A stretch of 55,661 nucleotides of DNA from Thermodesulfovibrionales bacterium (lineage in GTDB: Bacteria; Nitrospirota; Thermodesulfovibrionia; Thermodesulfovibrionales; CALJEL01). Shown here in pieces: positions 34,683-42,225 of this stretch; position 1 is the stretch's first letter, and the number at the start of each line of letters is the position of its first letter. Both the position numbers and the translations under genes were made by a program. The stretch spans positions 33,673 through 89,333 of the forward strand of contig JAOACK010000001.1 in NCBI GenBank assembly GCA_026417875.1, read 5' to 3'. The notes beneath the pieces are model-generated. The model made no database searches and was not told the DNA's origin. It was given only the letters and a program-made list of their open reading frames with translations.

Positions 34683-34719
34683 TAAAATACCTCCTTTTTG
34701 AACAGGTCTTTTGTTTTAT

Positions 34720-34747
34720 TAATCGGCATCAGGCCACCCTGTCTTTA
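34720..34747 (-). promoter_or_regulatory. Sigma-28 (FliA) promoter of flgM-flgN-flgK-flgL
   Basis: On the minus strand TAAAGACA (34747-34740), 12 bases, GCCGATTA (34727-34720). Compare the known consensus TAAAGTTT, 11 bases, GCCGATAA. The start is expected near 34713, giving a ~30-base leader with the GGAGGT site. It overlaps the 3' end of flgJ. Confidence 0.65.
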
Positions 34748-35424
34748 ATTTTAAAAAACCTTTCAGGATCAATGGGTTTATCATCAAGAAAGACCTCAAA
34801 ATGAAGATGGGCGCCGGTAGAAAGTCCTGAACTTCCAACCTCTGCAATAATGTCACCTGCTTTAACCCTATCACCTTCTTTAACCATATTTTTTCTGTTA
34901 TGAGCGTATCTTGTTAGAATTCCATCTCCATGATCTATAACAACAAGGTTTCCGTAGCCGTCCGTATATCCGCTGAAGATAACTTTGCCATCCCTGACAG
35001 CCCTTACAGGAGAACCATAAGGAGCAGCAATGTCGATCCCTTTATGAAGGCTCCATTTACCTGTTAAAGGATGAAGCCTTTCGCCAAATTTAGAGGTCAC
35101 AGCTCCATCTGCCGGCAGAACAGGATTTGAGTTTAAGTCCAATCCCGTGGATAATAGAGGAGAATTTAGAAGCTGTCTCTCTATTACCTTCTGAAGACCG
35201 GTACCCCTTTCAGCAAGTAATTTTGATAGCTCAAGGTCAAAGAGAGAAGTGTATACATCCTTCTGAAGAGAGTCCTGAGAACCTACAGTCCTTCTCATTA
35301 TCTTGAGGAGCTCATAGAGAAAAAGTGACTCAAGCTCCTTAGAAACTTCTCTTATATTTCTTCTCCCTTCCTGTGGCTCTAAGGATCTGCCGGTCTGGTG
35401 CTCTATTAAATGATTTATCCTCAT
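34729..35424 (-). CDS. flgJ: FlgJ rod-binding domain fused to M23 peptidoglycan endopeptidase
   Basis: 231 residues. Residues about 25-83 form the FlgJ rod-cap domain (ELESLFLYELLKIMRRTV, then a second helix pair with DLELSKLLAERG). Residues about 105-222 form a LytM/M23 zinc peptidase with H127 and D131 in HKGID and H206/H208 in HLHFE, plus the fold motif GYGNLVVIDHGDG. It caps the growing rod and cuts the cell wall so the rod can pass. Enteric FlgJ carries a muramidase instead. No signal peptide, so it is exported by the flagellar system. It follows flgI closely. Confidence 0.9.
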   Translation of the reverse strand: MRINHLIEHQTGRSLEPQEGRRNIREVSKELESLFLYELLKIMRRTVGSQDSLQKDVYTSLFDLELSKLLAERGTGLQKVIERQLLNSPLLSTGLDLNSNPVLPADGAVTSKFGERLHPLTGKWSLHKGIDIAAPYGSPVRAVRDGKVIFSGYTDGYGNLVVIDHGDGILTRYAHNRKNMVKEGDRVKAGDIIAEVGSSGLSTGAHLHFEVFLDDKPIDPERFFKIKDRVA

Positions 35425-35431
35425 ATTAAAC

Positions 35432-36568
35432 TCACATTATCTCAATCTCGGCTCTAAGTGCACCTGCACTTTTAAGGGCCTGAAGTATTGCTATCAGGTC
35501 TCTTGGTGTTACTCCTAGGGCATTTAGAGCCCTTATGATCTCACCAAGTGTTGCTCCAGATACTTCCACAAGTGATGCCTTCTCTTCCTCTACCTTCACT
35601 TCTTTTTCAGGAACGACAACTGTTTCTGCGCTTTCGGGTGCAAGAGGAGGTGGCTGGGAAACCCTGTATGTAGTCTTTATCTCTATGGTTAGATTTCCAT
35701 GGGCAATTGCAACAGGTGCGAGCTTCACATTCTCACCAATCACAACAGTGCCTGTTCTCTCATTTATAACGACCTTTGCTGAATTGTCAACCCTTATATC
35801 TATGCCTTCTATAAGTGAGAGGAATTCCACAGGCCTTTCTCTGTATTGCTCCGGAAATCTTATTTTTACAGATGTTGAATCCTGAGCAATTGCTGTCTCA
35901 TTACCGAAGAATTCGTTTATCTTATTAGCAATCTCATAGGCTGTTGAAAAATCAGGTCTCAGTAAAAAGAGCCTTATATTTCCGTCAGCTGAGAGTGTAA
36001 AGTCTGGCTCTCTTTCTATTATCACTCCTTCAGGGATCTTTCCCGCTGTCGGGTGGTTTTTCTGAACCCTTGTACCACCGCCTCCACCTGTAAAACCTCC
36101 GATGGAGACAGGGCCCTGGGCAAGGCCATAGACCTTGCCATCAGGACCTCTCAAGGGGGTGAGTAGGAGGGTTCCACCCTGGAGACTCTTTGCATCTCCA
36201 ATGGTGGAGACGAGGGCATCCACCCTCATCCCTGGTTTTGGGAAGGGTGGCAAGAGGGCTGTAACAATAACCGCTGCTGTATTCTTCGCCTTTATGTCAG
36301 AAGGTCTTACTGTAATACCCATCCTCTGGAGCATATTCGCAATGGCCTGCATAGTGGCAATACCCTTGTCACCACTGCCATCAAGACCAACTACAAGCCC
36401 ATAACCTATTAGCTGGTTCTCCCTGTATCCTTCAAACCTTGCTATATCCTTTATACGTTCAGCATGTAAAAGAGGAGGATTAAGGACCAAGGTTAAGAGT
36501 AGTAAGAAGATTGAAGTCCTTATCCTTAATAATTTTTCCCTTAAGTCTTTAATGCTTAAAATGGCCAT
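35432..36568 (-). CDS. flgI: Flagellar P-ring protein FlgI
   Basis: 378 residues with an N-terminal hydrophobic signal segment (about 15-35, ahead of HAERIKDI). Conserved blocks: GYGLVVGLDGSGDKG (about 56-70), KNTAAVIVTALLPPF and the C-terminal GVTPRDLIAILQALKSAGAL. A Glu/Val-rich linker (about 310-330) lies before the last block. It forms the periplasmic ring around the rod at the peptidoglycan layer. It overlaps flgH by 13 bases. Confidence 0.95.
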   Translation of the reverse strand: MAILSIKDLREKLLRIRTSIFLLLLTLVLNPPLLHAERIKDIARFEGYRENQLIGYGLVVGLDGSGDKGIATMQAIANMLQRMGITVRPSDIKAKNTAAVIVTALLPPFPKPGMRVDALVSTIGDAKSLQGGTLLLTPLRGPDGKVYGLAQGPVSIGGFTGGGGGTRVQKNHPTAGKIPEGVIIEREPDFTLSADGNIRLFLLRPDFSTAYEIANKINEFFGNETAIAQDSTSVKIRFPEQYRERPVEFLSLIEGIDIRVDNSAKVVINERTGTVVIGENVKLAPVAIAHGNLTIEIKTTYRVSQPPPLAPESAETVVVPEKEVKVEEEKASLVEVSGATLGEIIRALNALGVTPRDLIAILQALKSAGALRAEIEIM

Positions 36569-37320
36569 ATCTTATCCAGTATCCTTACAAGCCATCCTGG
36601 TTTCTGCTTATCCTGAAGCACACCTTTACCGACAAAGTATATCTCTGTATCCGTAAGTCTTGTGCTCAGGATTGTATTATCCACTGCTATATCATCAGGT
36701 CTTGCCATTCCCTTAAGAATGAAAATCTGTTTTTCATTATTTATTACAATCTCCTTCCTTGCCTCAAGTATCAGATTTCCATTCGGCATGACCTCAACAA
36801 CCTTTGCGGTGATTGTGCCTATGAGTCTGCCCTGTCTGTTTGTCTCACCGCTACCCTTGAAATCATCCTTCATTCCACCTTTGACAGATGGGCTGAAGGT
36901 ATATCCCTGACCGTAAAAATTCCTTAAATTAAGGTTAAGAGGAGCACCAAAAAACTCATCAACTCCAGCCTCAAGGCTTGAATCCCTCTTTGTAGATGTA
37001 TCTGCCTTTCCTGAACCGGCTATGTTCTCCATCACCTTAATGGTCACTATATCATTGAGTCTTCTTGCCTTCAGATCTTCAAAAAGTGCACCTCCGTCTG
37101 TCCAGAGGGAGTTTCTTGTTTTCTCTATTGCTGACTCTTCTTTATTAACATATTTTGGCGGAGGAGGCGGCAGGCTGGGCGTGGCACAGCTACAGATTAT
37201 CAGCGCAGTAAAACAATAGAGCAAAAGCGAATTTTTTATTGTTTTTTTAATTTTAAATCCTGAATATTCCGACCTGTATCCTCTATCATGCCCAAACTGT
37301 CTGATGACTCTATCTCTCAT
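36556..37320 (-). CDS. flgH: Flagellar L-ring protein FlgH
   Basis: 254 residues. Lipobox LIICSC with the lipidated Cys near residue 45; the N-terminal stretch before the signal core is unusually long and charged (about 30 residues). Yet the ATG follows the flgA stop directly with GGTGGAG upstream, so it is the likely start. FlgH blocks: SLWTDGGALFEDLKARRLNDIV and VVEVMPNGNLILEARKEI. It forms the outer-membrane ring, showing a diderm envelope. Confidence 0.93.
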   Translation of the reverse strand: MRDRVIRQFGHDRGYRSEYSGFKIKKTIKNSLLLYCFTALIICSCATPSLPPPPPKYVNKEESAIEKTRNSLWTDGGALFEDLKARRLNDIVTIKVMENIAGSGKADTSTKRDSSLEAGVDEFFGAPLNLNLRNFYGQGYTFSPSVKGGMKDDFKGSGETNRQGRLIGTITAKVVEVMPNGNLILEARKEIVINNEKQIFILKGMARPDDIAVDNTILSTRLTDTEIYFVGKGVLQDKQKPGWLVRILDKIWPF

Positions 37321-37971
37321 CTAAAACTCCACCCTCATTGTATTCTCATCGATAAGGATACCTGATACTGTCTTCTTTGTCAGGAGATTAATTGCCCTGG
37401 CATATCCGCCTACAACAGCATTTTCTCTTAATTCTCCTGGCACCGAGATTCTGAAGTTAAGGGATTCAGCAATTATTAATATCTTCTTACCCCTTTTAAT
37501 AGAATCCTTCCCTGCAAGCATTCCATCTGTAATTATGACTCCCGGTGCCAGGTTTCTGTTGACGATTTTGCCTGTAATATCATGGGGCTCTTGGAAGGCT
37601 CCCTGAGGTATTCTCCTTAGGTCAGCAAGCCTTGATGTTAAATCCTCTTCAGTAACAGGAAATCCTCTCTTCAATGGTCTTCTGCTCACAACTACCTTTC
37701 TGAGCAGGGTTATCCTTGCATTAGCCCTTATACTTTTTCCGTCAGCCATCTTTATATTAAAGATTGTTAGACCCTGAGGAGTCTCTTCTATTTTTATATC
37801 AACTGCCTGACTGGTTAAAGGAGCCGAAAACCTCAGGTTCTCTATTTTCACATCATCACAGTTATAATACTTTATGAGAGCCTCCCTCAATATTTCCTCT
37901 ACTCCTTCACTGCCGAAGGACAAGGTGTAGGAGAGGATAAGGAATGATATCACTATCAAGGGATATCTCAT
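37321..37971 (-). CDS. flgA: Flagellar P-ring assembly chaperone FlgA
   Basis: 216 residues with a signal peptide (about 1-20). The SAF-type domain is visible as SRRPLKRGFPVTEEDL (about 105-120), then DITGKIVNRNLAPGVIIT, and the end motif NLLTKKTVSGIL. It helps FlgI assemble in the periplasm. Lies between flgG and flgH with gaps of 0-2 bases. Confidence 0.92.
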   Translation of the reverse strand: MRYPLIVISFLILSYTLSFGSEGVEEILREALIKYYNCDDVKIENLRFSAPLTSQAVDIKIEETPQGLTIFNIKMADGKSIRANARITLLRKVVVSRRPLKRGFPVTEEDLTSRLADLRRIPQGAFQEPHDITGKIVNRNLAPGVIITDGMLAGKDSIKRGKKILIIAESLNFRISVPGELRENAVVGGYARAINLLTKKTVSGILIDENTMRVEF

Positions 37972-37973
37972 CT

Positions 37974-38762
37974 CTACCTCTTAAGATTATTCACTGCCTG
38001 CAACATCTCATCTGAGGCCTGGACTGCCTTTGAATTTATCTCATAGGCCCTCTGGCTTATAATCATATTCACCATCTCTTCTACAATATTTACATTGCTC
38101 ATCTCAAGAAATCCCTGAGCAATTGTTCCCATACCCTCCGAACCCGGAATGCCTGTAATTGCCTCTCCTGATGATGCCGTTGGTATAAAAAGATTCTTTC
38201 CCACTGGCATGAGACCGGCAGGATTTGTGAATTTTGCTATCTCTATCTGGCCGATCTCTACTGGTGTAGCACCTCCAGACTGAAGCACTGTAATCTTTCC
38301 ATCAGAACCTATTGTGATACTTATAGTATCAGCAGGTACTGTGATAGCTGGCTCAAGAGGATATCCTTCAGAATTTACTATTCTTCCCTCGCTGTCAAGC
38401 TTAAAGGCACCAGCCCTTGTATATGCTATTGTCCCATCGGGCATTACTATCTGGAAAAAACCATCTCCCTCTATAACCATATCAAGGCTGTTACCTGTCT
38501 GGATAAAATCTCCCTGCGTGAATATCTTCTGAACAGCTACCGGCCTTACACCAAGTCCTATCATTATGCCTGATGGTATCTGGAGTCCTTCTGCAGAGGT
38601 GGCACCCGGAGATTTTATGGTCTGATACATAAGGTCTTGAAAGTCTGCCCTGCTCTTCTTGAAACCCACTGTATTTGCATTTGCAAGATTATTTGCTATT
38701 ACATCAAGATTAAGCCTCTGTGCCTCCATACCTGATGCTGATATAAAAAGGGACCTCAACAT
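37974..38762 (-). CDS. flgG: Flagellar distal rod protein FlgG
   Basis: 262 residues. It starts MLRSLFISASGMEAQRLNLD, then NLANANTVGFKKSRADFQD, the FlgG signature with the insertion typical of distal rod proteins. The end is VEEMVNMIISQRAYEINSKA then LQAVNNLKR. It builds the distal rod that passes through the P and L rings. Follows flgF after 21 bases with a good GGAGG site. Confidence 0.96.
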   Translation of the reverse strand: MLRSLFISASGMEAQRLNLDVIANNLANANTVGFKKSRADFQDLMYQTIKSPGATSAEGLQIPSGIMIGLGVRPVAVQKIFTQGDFIQTGNSLDMVIEGDGFFQIVMPDGTIAYTRAGAFKLDSEGRIVNSEGYPLEPAITVPADTISITIGSDGKITVLQSGGATPVEIGQIEIAKFTNPAGLMPVGKNLFIPTASSGEAITGIPGSEGMGTIAQGFLEMSNVNIVEEMVNMIISQRAYEINSKAVQASDEMLQAVNNLKR

Positions 38763-38783
38763 AATTACCTCCTTTTCAGAATT

Positions 38784-39485
38784 TTATATCCTTGCCATTT
38801 CATTGTTTATCTTCCCAGCTGCCTCATCAAGGGTCTGTATTGCCTTCTGGAAGGTCTCAAACTCCCTCATTGTTGAAATAAGTTTTACCATCTCTCTGAC
38901 TATCTCTACATTTGAGCCTTCTATATATCCCTGAAGGATTCTTGATGAAGAGGCTCTTCCAGAAGTATTATTCACTGTCTCGTATAAACCTTCACCAGCT
39001 CTCTTTAATGCGCTGGGGTCATCGAAATCAACGATCTTAAGTTTATCAATCATGTTCCCATCAACGTATATACTTCCATCTTCTTTAATCTCTACCTCTC
39101 CCTCAGATATCCGGACTGGACCGTTATTCCCCATAACTTTCCTGCCAGTGGAGGTTACAAGATAACCTTCATCTGTCTTTCTGAGGTCTCCCCTTCTCGT
39201 ATAAAAACCTCCCTCAAGGCTAAGAAAACCCTTTCCCTCAATTGCTATATCGAGAATCTTTCCCGTATTAATAAAAACTCCTGGTGTAAACTGGACAGAC
39301 ATATTGCTAAGATAGGTCATTATCCTTGAATCATCCTGTTCTTTACTTATGAGATAATCTCTGAAGGAAATATTTGCAGATTTATAACCCGGGGTATCAG
39401 AATTTGCAATGTTCTCTGAAAGAAGCTCAAGCTCCCTCTGTTTCATCAATGCTCCTGAAAGGGCTATATAAATTCCTTTATGCAT
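38784..39485 (-). CDS. flgF: Flagellar proximal rod protein FlgF
   Basis: 233 residues. N-terminal MHKGIYIALSGALMKQRELE and NIANSDTPGYKSANISF are the rod protein motif, and the end VEIVREMVKLISTMREFETF matches FlgF/FlgG. It is shorter than FlgG, and its position before flgG supports FlgF. It is the first gene of flgF-G-A-H-I-J, has no Shine-Dalgarno, and the sigma-54-like promoter places the mRNA start about 2 bases before the ATG. Confidence 0.9.
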   Translation of the reverse strand: MHKGIYIALSGALMKQRELELLSENIANSDTPGYKSANISFRDYLISKEQDDSRIMTYLSNMSVQFTPGVFINTGKILDIAIEGKGFLSLEGGFYTRRGDLRKTDEGYLVTSTGRKVMGNNGPVRISEGEVEIKEDGSIYVDGNMIDKLKIVDFDDPSALKRAGEGLYETVNNTSGRASSSRILQGYIEGSNVEIVREMVKLISTMREFETFQKAIQTLDEAAGKINNEMARI

Positions 39486-39496
39486 GCCAAATGATT

Positions 39497-39513
39497 TAGC
39501 AAATCTGATGCCA
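39497..39513 (-). promoter_or_regulatory. Sigma-54 promoter of flgF-G-A-H-I-J
   Basis: TGGCAT-N5-TTGCTA on the minus strand, with the -24 GG (39512-39511) and -12 GC (39500-39499) exactly 10 bases apart, as sigma-54 demands. Expected start near 39487; ATG at 39485. Upstream lies an A/T tract (A5T8A4 core at 39546-39562), also found near the fliL promoter. Confidence 0.7.
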
Positions 39514-39575
39514 GAGAAAAAAAATTATTATTTGTTGAAAAATAAAAAAATTTTTTTTAAAAAAGAACTGAAGTT

Positions 39576-39929
39576 TTAAAACTGTCGGGAATCTGACAGG
39601 AAATTTTTTCCCTGAGGATAATTTTTGCACAGTCTTAGCACAAGCTCAACCTCCCCTGAGGGGATTTTGAGGCTCGAGGCAATATCGTCAATCTTCAAAC
39701 CCTTTCTGTAGAGAGAGATGATCTCCTCCTTTCTAATATCCCTCTGGTGAAGCTCCTCAGCCTTCTGAATTAATACCTTCAGGGCATCAATCTTCTGCTC
39801 AACTTTTTTTTCAATTGTTTTAAGTTCACTGATCTTTCTGTCAATTCTTTTGATCACAAGCTCACCTATCTCTCTGAGCTCTCTTGACTCACTGGTTCGA
39901 TCACCTATTTTTAAAAATCTCTTTAACAT
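39576..39929 (-). CDS. Coiled-coil protein with C-terminal HTH-like motif (DUF2802/SwrB-like tail)
   Basis: 117 residues. A long helix (about 20-65, KTIEKKVEQKIDALKVLIQK) is followed by IISLYRKGLKIDDIASSLKIPSGEVELVL (spans about 70-98), which matches the C-terminal helix-turn-helix-like part of DUF2802 and SwrB proteins near flagellar operons. Unlike those, no N-terminal membrane anchor is present. SwrB in Bacillus promotes assembly of the export apparatus; a like role is inferred only. Good GGAGGT site. Last gene of the long fliL operon. Confidence 0.65.
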   Translation of the reverse strand: MLKRFLKIGDRTSESRELREIGELVIKRIDRKISELKTIEKKVEQKIDALKVLIQKAEELHQRDIRKEEIISLYRKGLKIDDIASSLKIPSGEVELVLRLCKNYPQGKNFLSDSRQF

Positions 39930-40047
39930 AAAATACCTCCTGCCCTGATTTAATATTTCAGGAACTTTTTAAAGAAAAAGCGCATTCTCTTAATAATGAC
40001 TCCCCTTTTAATAGTTCAATTTAAAAATCTACCATCCGGAAGTCGCC

Positions 40048-40182
40048 TCAGACCTTTATATCCACCTTTCCTTCTTTTGCTTTTGCCTGAAAGGCATCCG
40101 GTCTCTTCTTCTGCTTCTTTTTCTGCTGTGTCTCCTGTCTCTGTGTGGCACTTCCTGATGGATTTATTGATTCCACCTTCAT
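40048..40182 (-). CDS. Small basic protein in flagellar operon (44 aa)
   Basis: 44 residues beginning MKVESINPSG, with a QRQETQQKKKQKKRPDAF core and a KVDIKV end. It starts 3 bases after the HDOD gene stop, with GGAG 8 bases before the ATG, and fills most of the gap to the next gene. Too short for usual gene callers. Very Lys/Gln-rich and probably disordered. No known family. The ribosome site, spacing and operon place support a real gene. Confidence 0.6.
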   Translation of the reverse strand: MKVESINPSGSATQRQETQQKKKQKKRPDAFQAKAKEGKVDIKV

Positions 40183-40185
40183 AGC

Positions 40186-41040
40186 TCACTCCAGAAAAAA
40201 TAACTTCTCTTTAAGATAGATATTCTTGAATTCCTCTTCAATCTTTTTATATTCATCCGGTGCAATAAAAAGGGATCTGATTTTCTCTTCCTCTTTAAGG
40301 TCTATATCCTGCATAGGTCCCCTGTAACCTACCCCGAGTTTCAGGCAGAGGGTATCTGCAAGACTTATTATTCTGCAGAGTTCGTCTTTGTAGGGATCAT
40401 CACCCTGTTGTGAATCACAGCTGTGATGGTCCCTTATAACCTCACAGAGAAGCGACGGAAATCCCCATTTTTCGGCAAGGATAGAGCCTGCGTCCGAATG
40501 GCTGAAAGCAAAATATTCTCTCTCCACAGAACTGAAGGTGACTCTGTCATCATAAACCCTCTCCATAAGGAGCATGAATCTCTCGGGCTGGGCATTGTTC
40601 ATCAGCGCCTTGCCAACATCATGAAGAAGCCCGGCAACTGATGCCTCCTCCATCTTTATATTTCTTTTTCTCCTTGCAATTAATGATGCCGCAACAGAAA
40701 CACCAAGGCTGTGCTCCCAGAGTTTCTGTTCAATAATGCCAAACCTCTTATAGACCTCCTTTGTTGCTGCTGCAAGGACAAGACTTCTTAATGTATTAAA
40801 TCCCATTATTGCAACTGCCTCTGATACAGTATCAACACTATGTCTCAATCCATAATAGGCTGAATTGGCGATCTTCAAAACCCTTGATGTGAGTGCCTGG
40901 TCTGCAAGGATTGCCCTCTGAATCTCATCAAGTCTGGTACCGGGTGCATCAATTAACCTTACAACCTTTAATGCCACATGGGGCACAGCAGGTATATCGC
41001 AGGTTGAAAGGATCAGTCTCTTAAGGTCATCATTCAACAT
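40186..41040 (-). CDS. HDOD domain protein
   Basis: 284 residues. HDOD core: VALKVVRLIDAPGTRLDEI, ADQALTSRVLKIANSAYYG, then VAGLLHDVGKAL (about 138-149) with the HD pair and FSHSDAGSILAEKWGFP and IRDHHS. HDOD domains lack clear enzymatic proof and act in signalling, often with response regulators, to control motility or gene expression. It overlaps the CheY-like gene by 11 bases, so the two probably work together. Downstream of fliA in the flagellar operon. Confidence 0.85.
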   Translation of the reverse strand: MLNDDLKRLILSTCDIPAVPHVALKVVRLIDAPGTRLDEIQRAILADQALTSRVLKIANSAYYGLRHSVDTVSEAVAIMGFNTLRSLVLAAATKEVYKRFGIIEQKLWEHSLGVSVAASLIARRKRNIKMEEASVAGLLHDVGKALMNNAQPERFMLLMERVYDDRVTFSSVEREYFAFSHSDAGSILAEKWGFPSLLCEVIRDHHSCDSQQGDDPYKDELCRIISLADTLCLKLGVGYRGPMQDIDLKEEEKIRSLFIAPDEYKKIEEEFKNIYLKEKLFFLE

Positions 41041-41464
41041 GGCTTTTCTCTAGCTCCCTGAGAAGTCTGCTAACATCTTCAAAATTAAAAGGCTTGAAGA
41101 GTATCTTCATACCCCTTTTCTCTATTAGTTCTTTTATAGATTTATCAAGCAGGGTGCCTGTAAGAAGCACAAAACGATTTTTCAGCTCAGGTCTTAATTC
41201 GACAGCCTTCTCATAAACCTCAAAGCCATCAAGGCCAGGCATCTTGAGATCACAGAAAATAGCCCAGTATTCTCTCTCAGTTATATATTTCAAGGCCTCC
41301 GTACCATCCTGAAGAGCAGTCACAGAATAGCCAAGTTCTGAAAGCACAATACTCAGTATATCAGATATAAACTCTTCATCATCAATTACAAGAATCTCTT
41401 TCAAGCCAGCCCCCATCCCTCTTTTTTTCATTATATCACAATAAATGAGAGCTATTTCATCCAT
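41030..41464 (-). CDS. Single-domain response regulator (CheY-like)
   Basis: 144 residues. Receiver domain from about residue 22: acidic pair D28/D29 in ILVIDDEEF, phospho-acceptor D72 in FCDLKMPG, switch T102 in LLTGT and K124 in LFKPF. No output domain. The ATG lies in the TAATG overlap with the fliA stop and GGAGG is 6 bases upstream, so the long start is kept although a ~20-residue lead precedes the domain. It could be a chemotaxis CheY or the phospho-input of the HDOD partner; the overlap favours the latter. Confidence 0.88.
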   Translation of the reverse strand: MDEIALIYCDIMKKRGMGAGLKEILVIDDEEFISDILSIVLSELGYSVTALQDGTEALKYITEREYWAIFCDLKMPGLDGFEVYEKAVELRPELKNRFVLLTGTLLDKSIKELIEKRGMKILFKPFNFEDVSRLLRELEKSHVE

Positions 41465-42225
41465 TATGCTTCCTCCATAAAAGAACTTCTCAGTCTCATT
41501 ATTGCCTGGTTATGAAGTTGCGAAACTCTTCCTTCCGTGATTCCAAGAATAGAGGCAATCTCCTTCATGGTAAGCTCATCCCAGTAATAAAGGGAAAGGA
41601 CAAGTCTTTCTTTTTCTGGAAGTTTATTTATTAAGGAGGCTATCCTCTCCTTCAATCTTTTTTCTTCAAAAAGGGTTTCCGGCGTCTTCATATTTCTATC
41701 AGGTATGGACTCATGTAAAGAAAGCTCATCATCATATCTGTGATCAATATACTCGTCCATCCTGAGGGTATGGGATTTAGCTGTCTCGCTGAGGATACTG
41801 TAGTATTGCTCTATGGATATATTAAGTCCCTCAGCTATCTCTTCTGCCTCCGGAGCCCTTCCAAGCTTTATCTCCAGCTCCCTGTGCATATCCCTGATCG
41901 CACAAAGTTTTTCTCTTAAAGATCTTGATAGCTGACTGTTTGCCCTGAGCTCATCAATCATTGCACCCCTGATCCTCTGTTTCACAAAGGAATCAAGATT
42001 TCCGAGTTCTTCCCTGTATCTGTCGAGGGATTCAAGGAGACCTGCTATCCCTGCACTCATGAGGTCTTCGGTTGTTAACTGGGGTGGAAGTCTCCAGCTT
42101 AATCGCAATGCCGTATATTTTATAAAGGGTAAGAAGGACCTGATTATTTCTTCCCTTCTGGATTCCTCAAGATTAGTTTTTTCAGTCCTTTCTTTCTCTT
42201 CTAATAAAATGTCAATCCTTTTCAT
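41464..42225 (-). CDS. fliA: Flagellar sigma factor FliA (sigma-28)
   Basis: 253 residues. Region 2: LTTEDLMSAGIAGLLESLDRYR (about 50-70) and QRIRGAMIDELR. Region 3: ELEIKLGRAPEAEEIAEGL. Region 4 HTH: LTMKEIASILGITEGRVSQ (about 217-235). No regions 1 or ECF features, so it is the FliA class. It directs late flagellar genes, and the flgM promoter here fits its target. It overlaps flhG by 4 bases and the next gene by 1 base. Confidence 0.95.
   Translation of the reverse strand: MKRIDILLEEKERTEKTNLEESRREEIIRSFLPFIKYTALRLSWRLPPQLTTEDLMSAGIAGLLESLDRYREELGNLDSFVKQRIRGAMIDELRANSQLSRSLREKLCAIRDMHRELEIKLGRAPEAEEIAEGLNISIEQYYSILSETAKSHTLRMDEYIDHRYDDELSLHESIPDRNMKTPETLFEEKRLKERIASLINKLPEKERLVLSLYYWDELTMKEIASILGITEGRVSQLHNQAIMRLRSSFMEEA

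Noticed and set aside
39996-40184. 62-codon frame on the plus strand
   Set aside because: Antisense to the 44-residue gene, low complexity, no ribosome site; the minus-strand frame is better supported.
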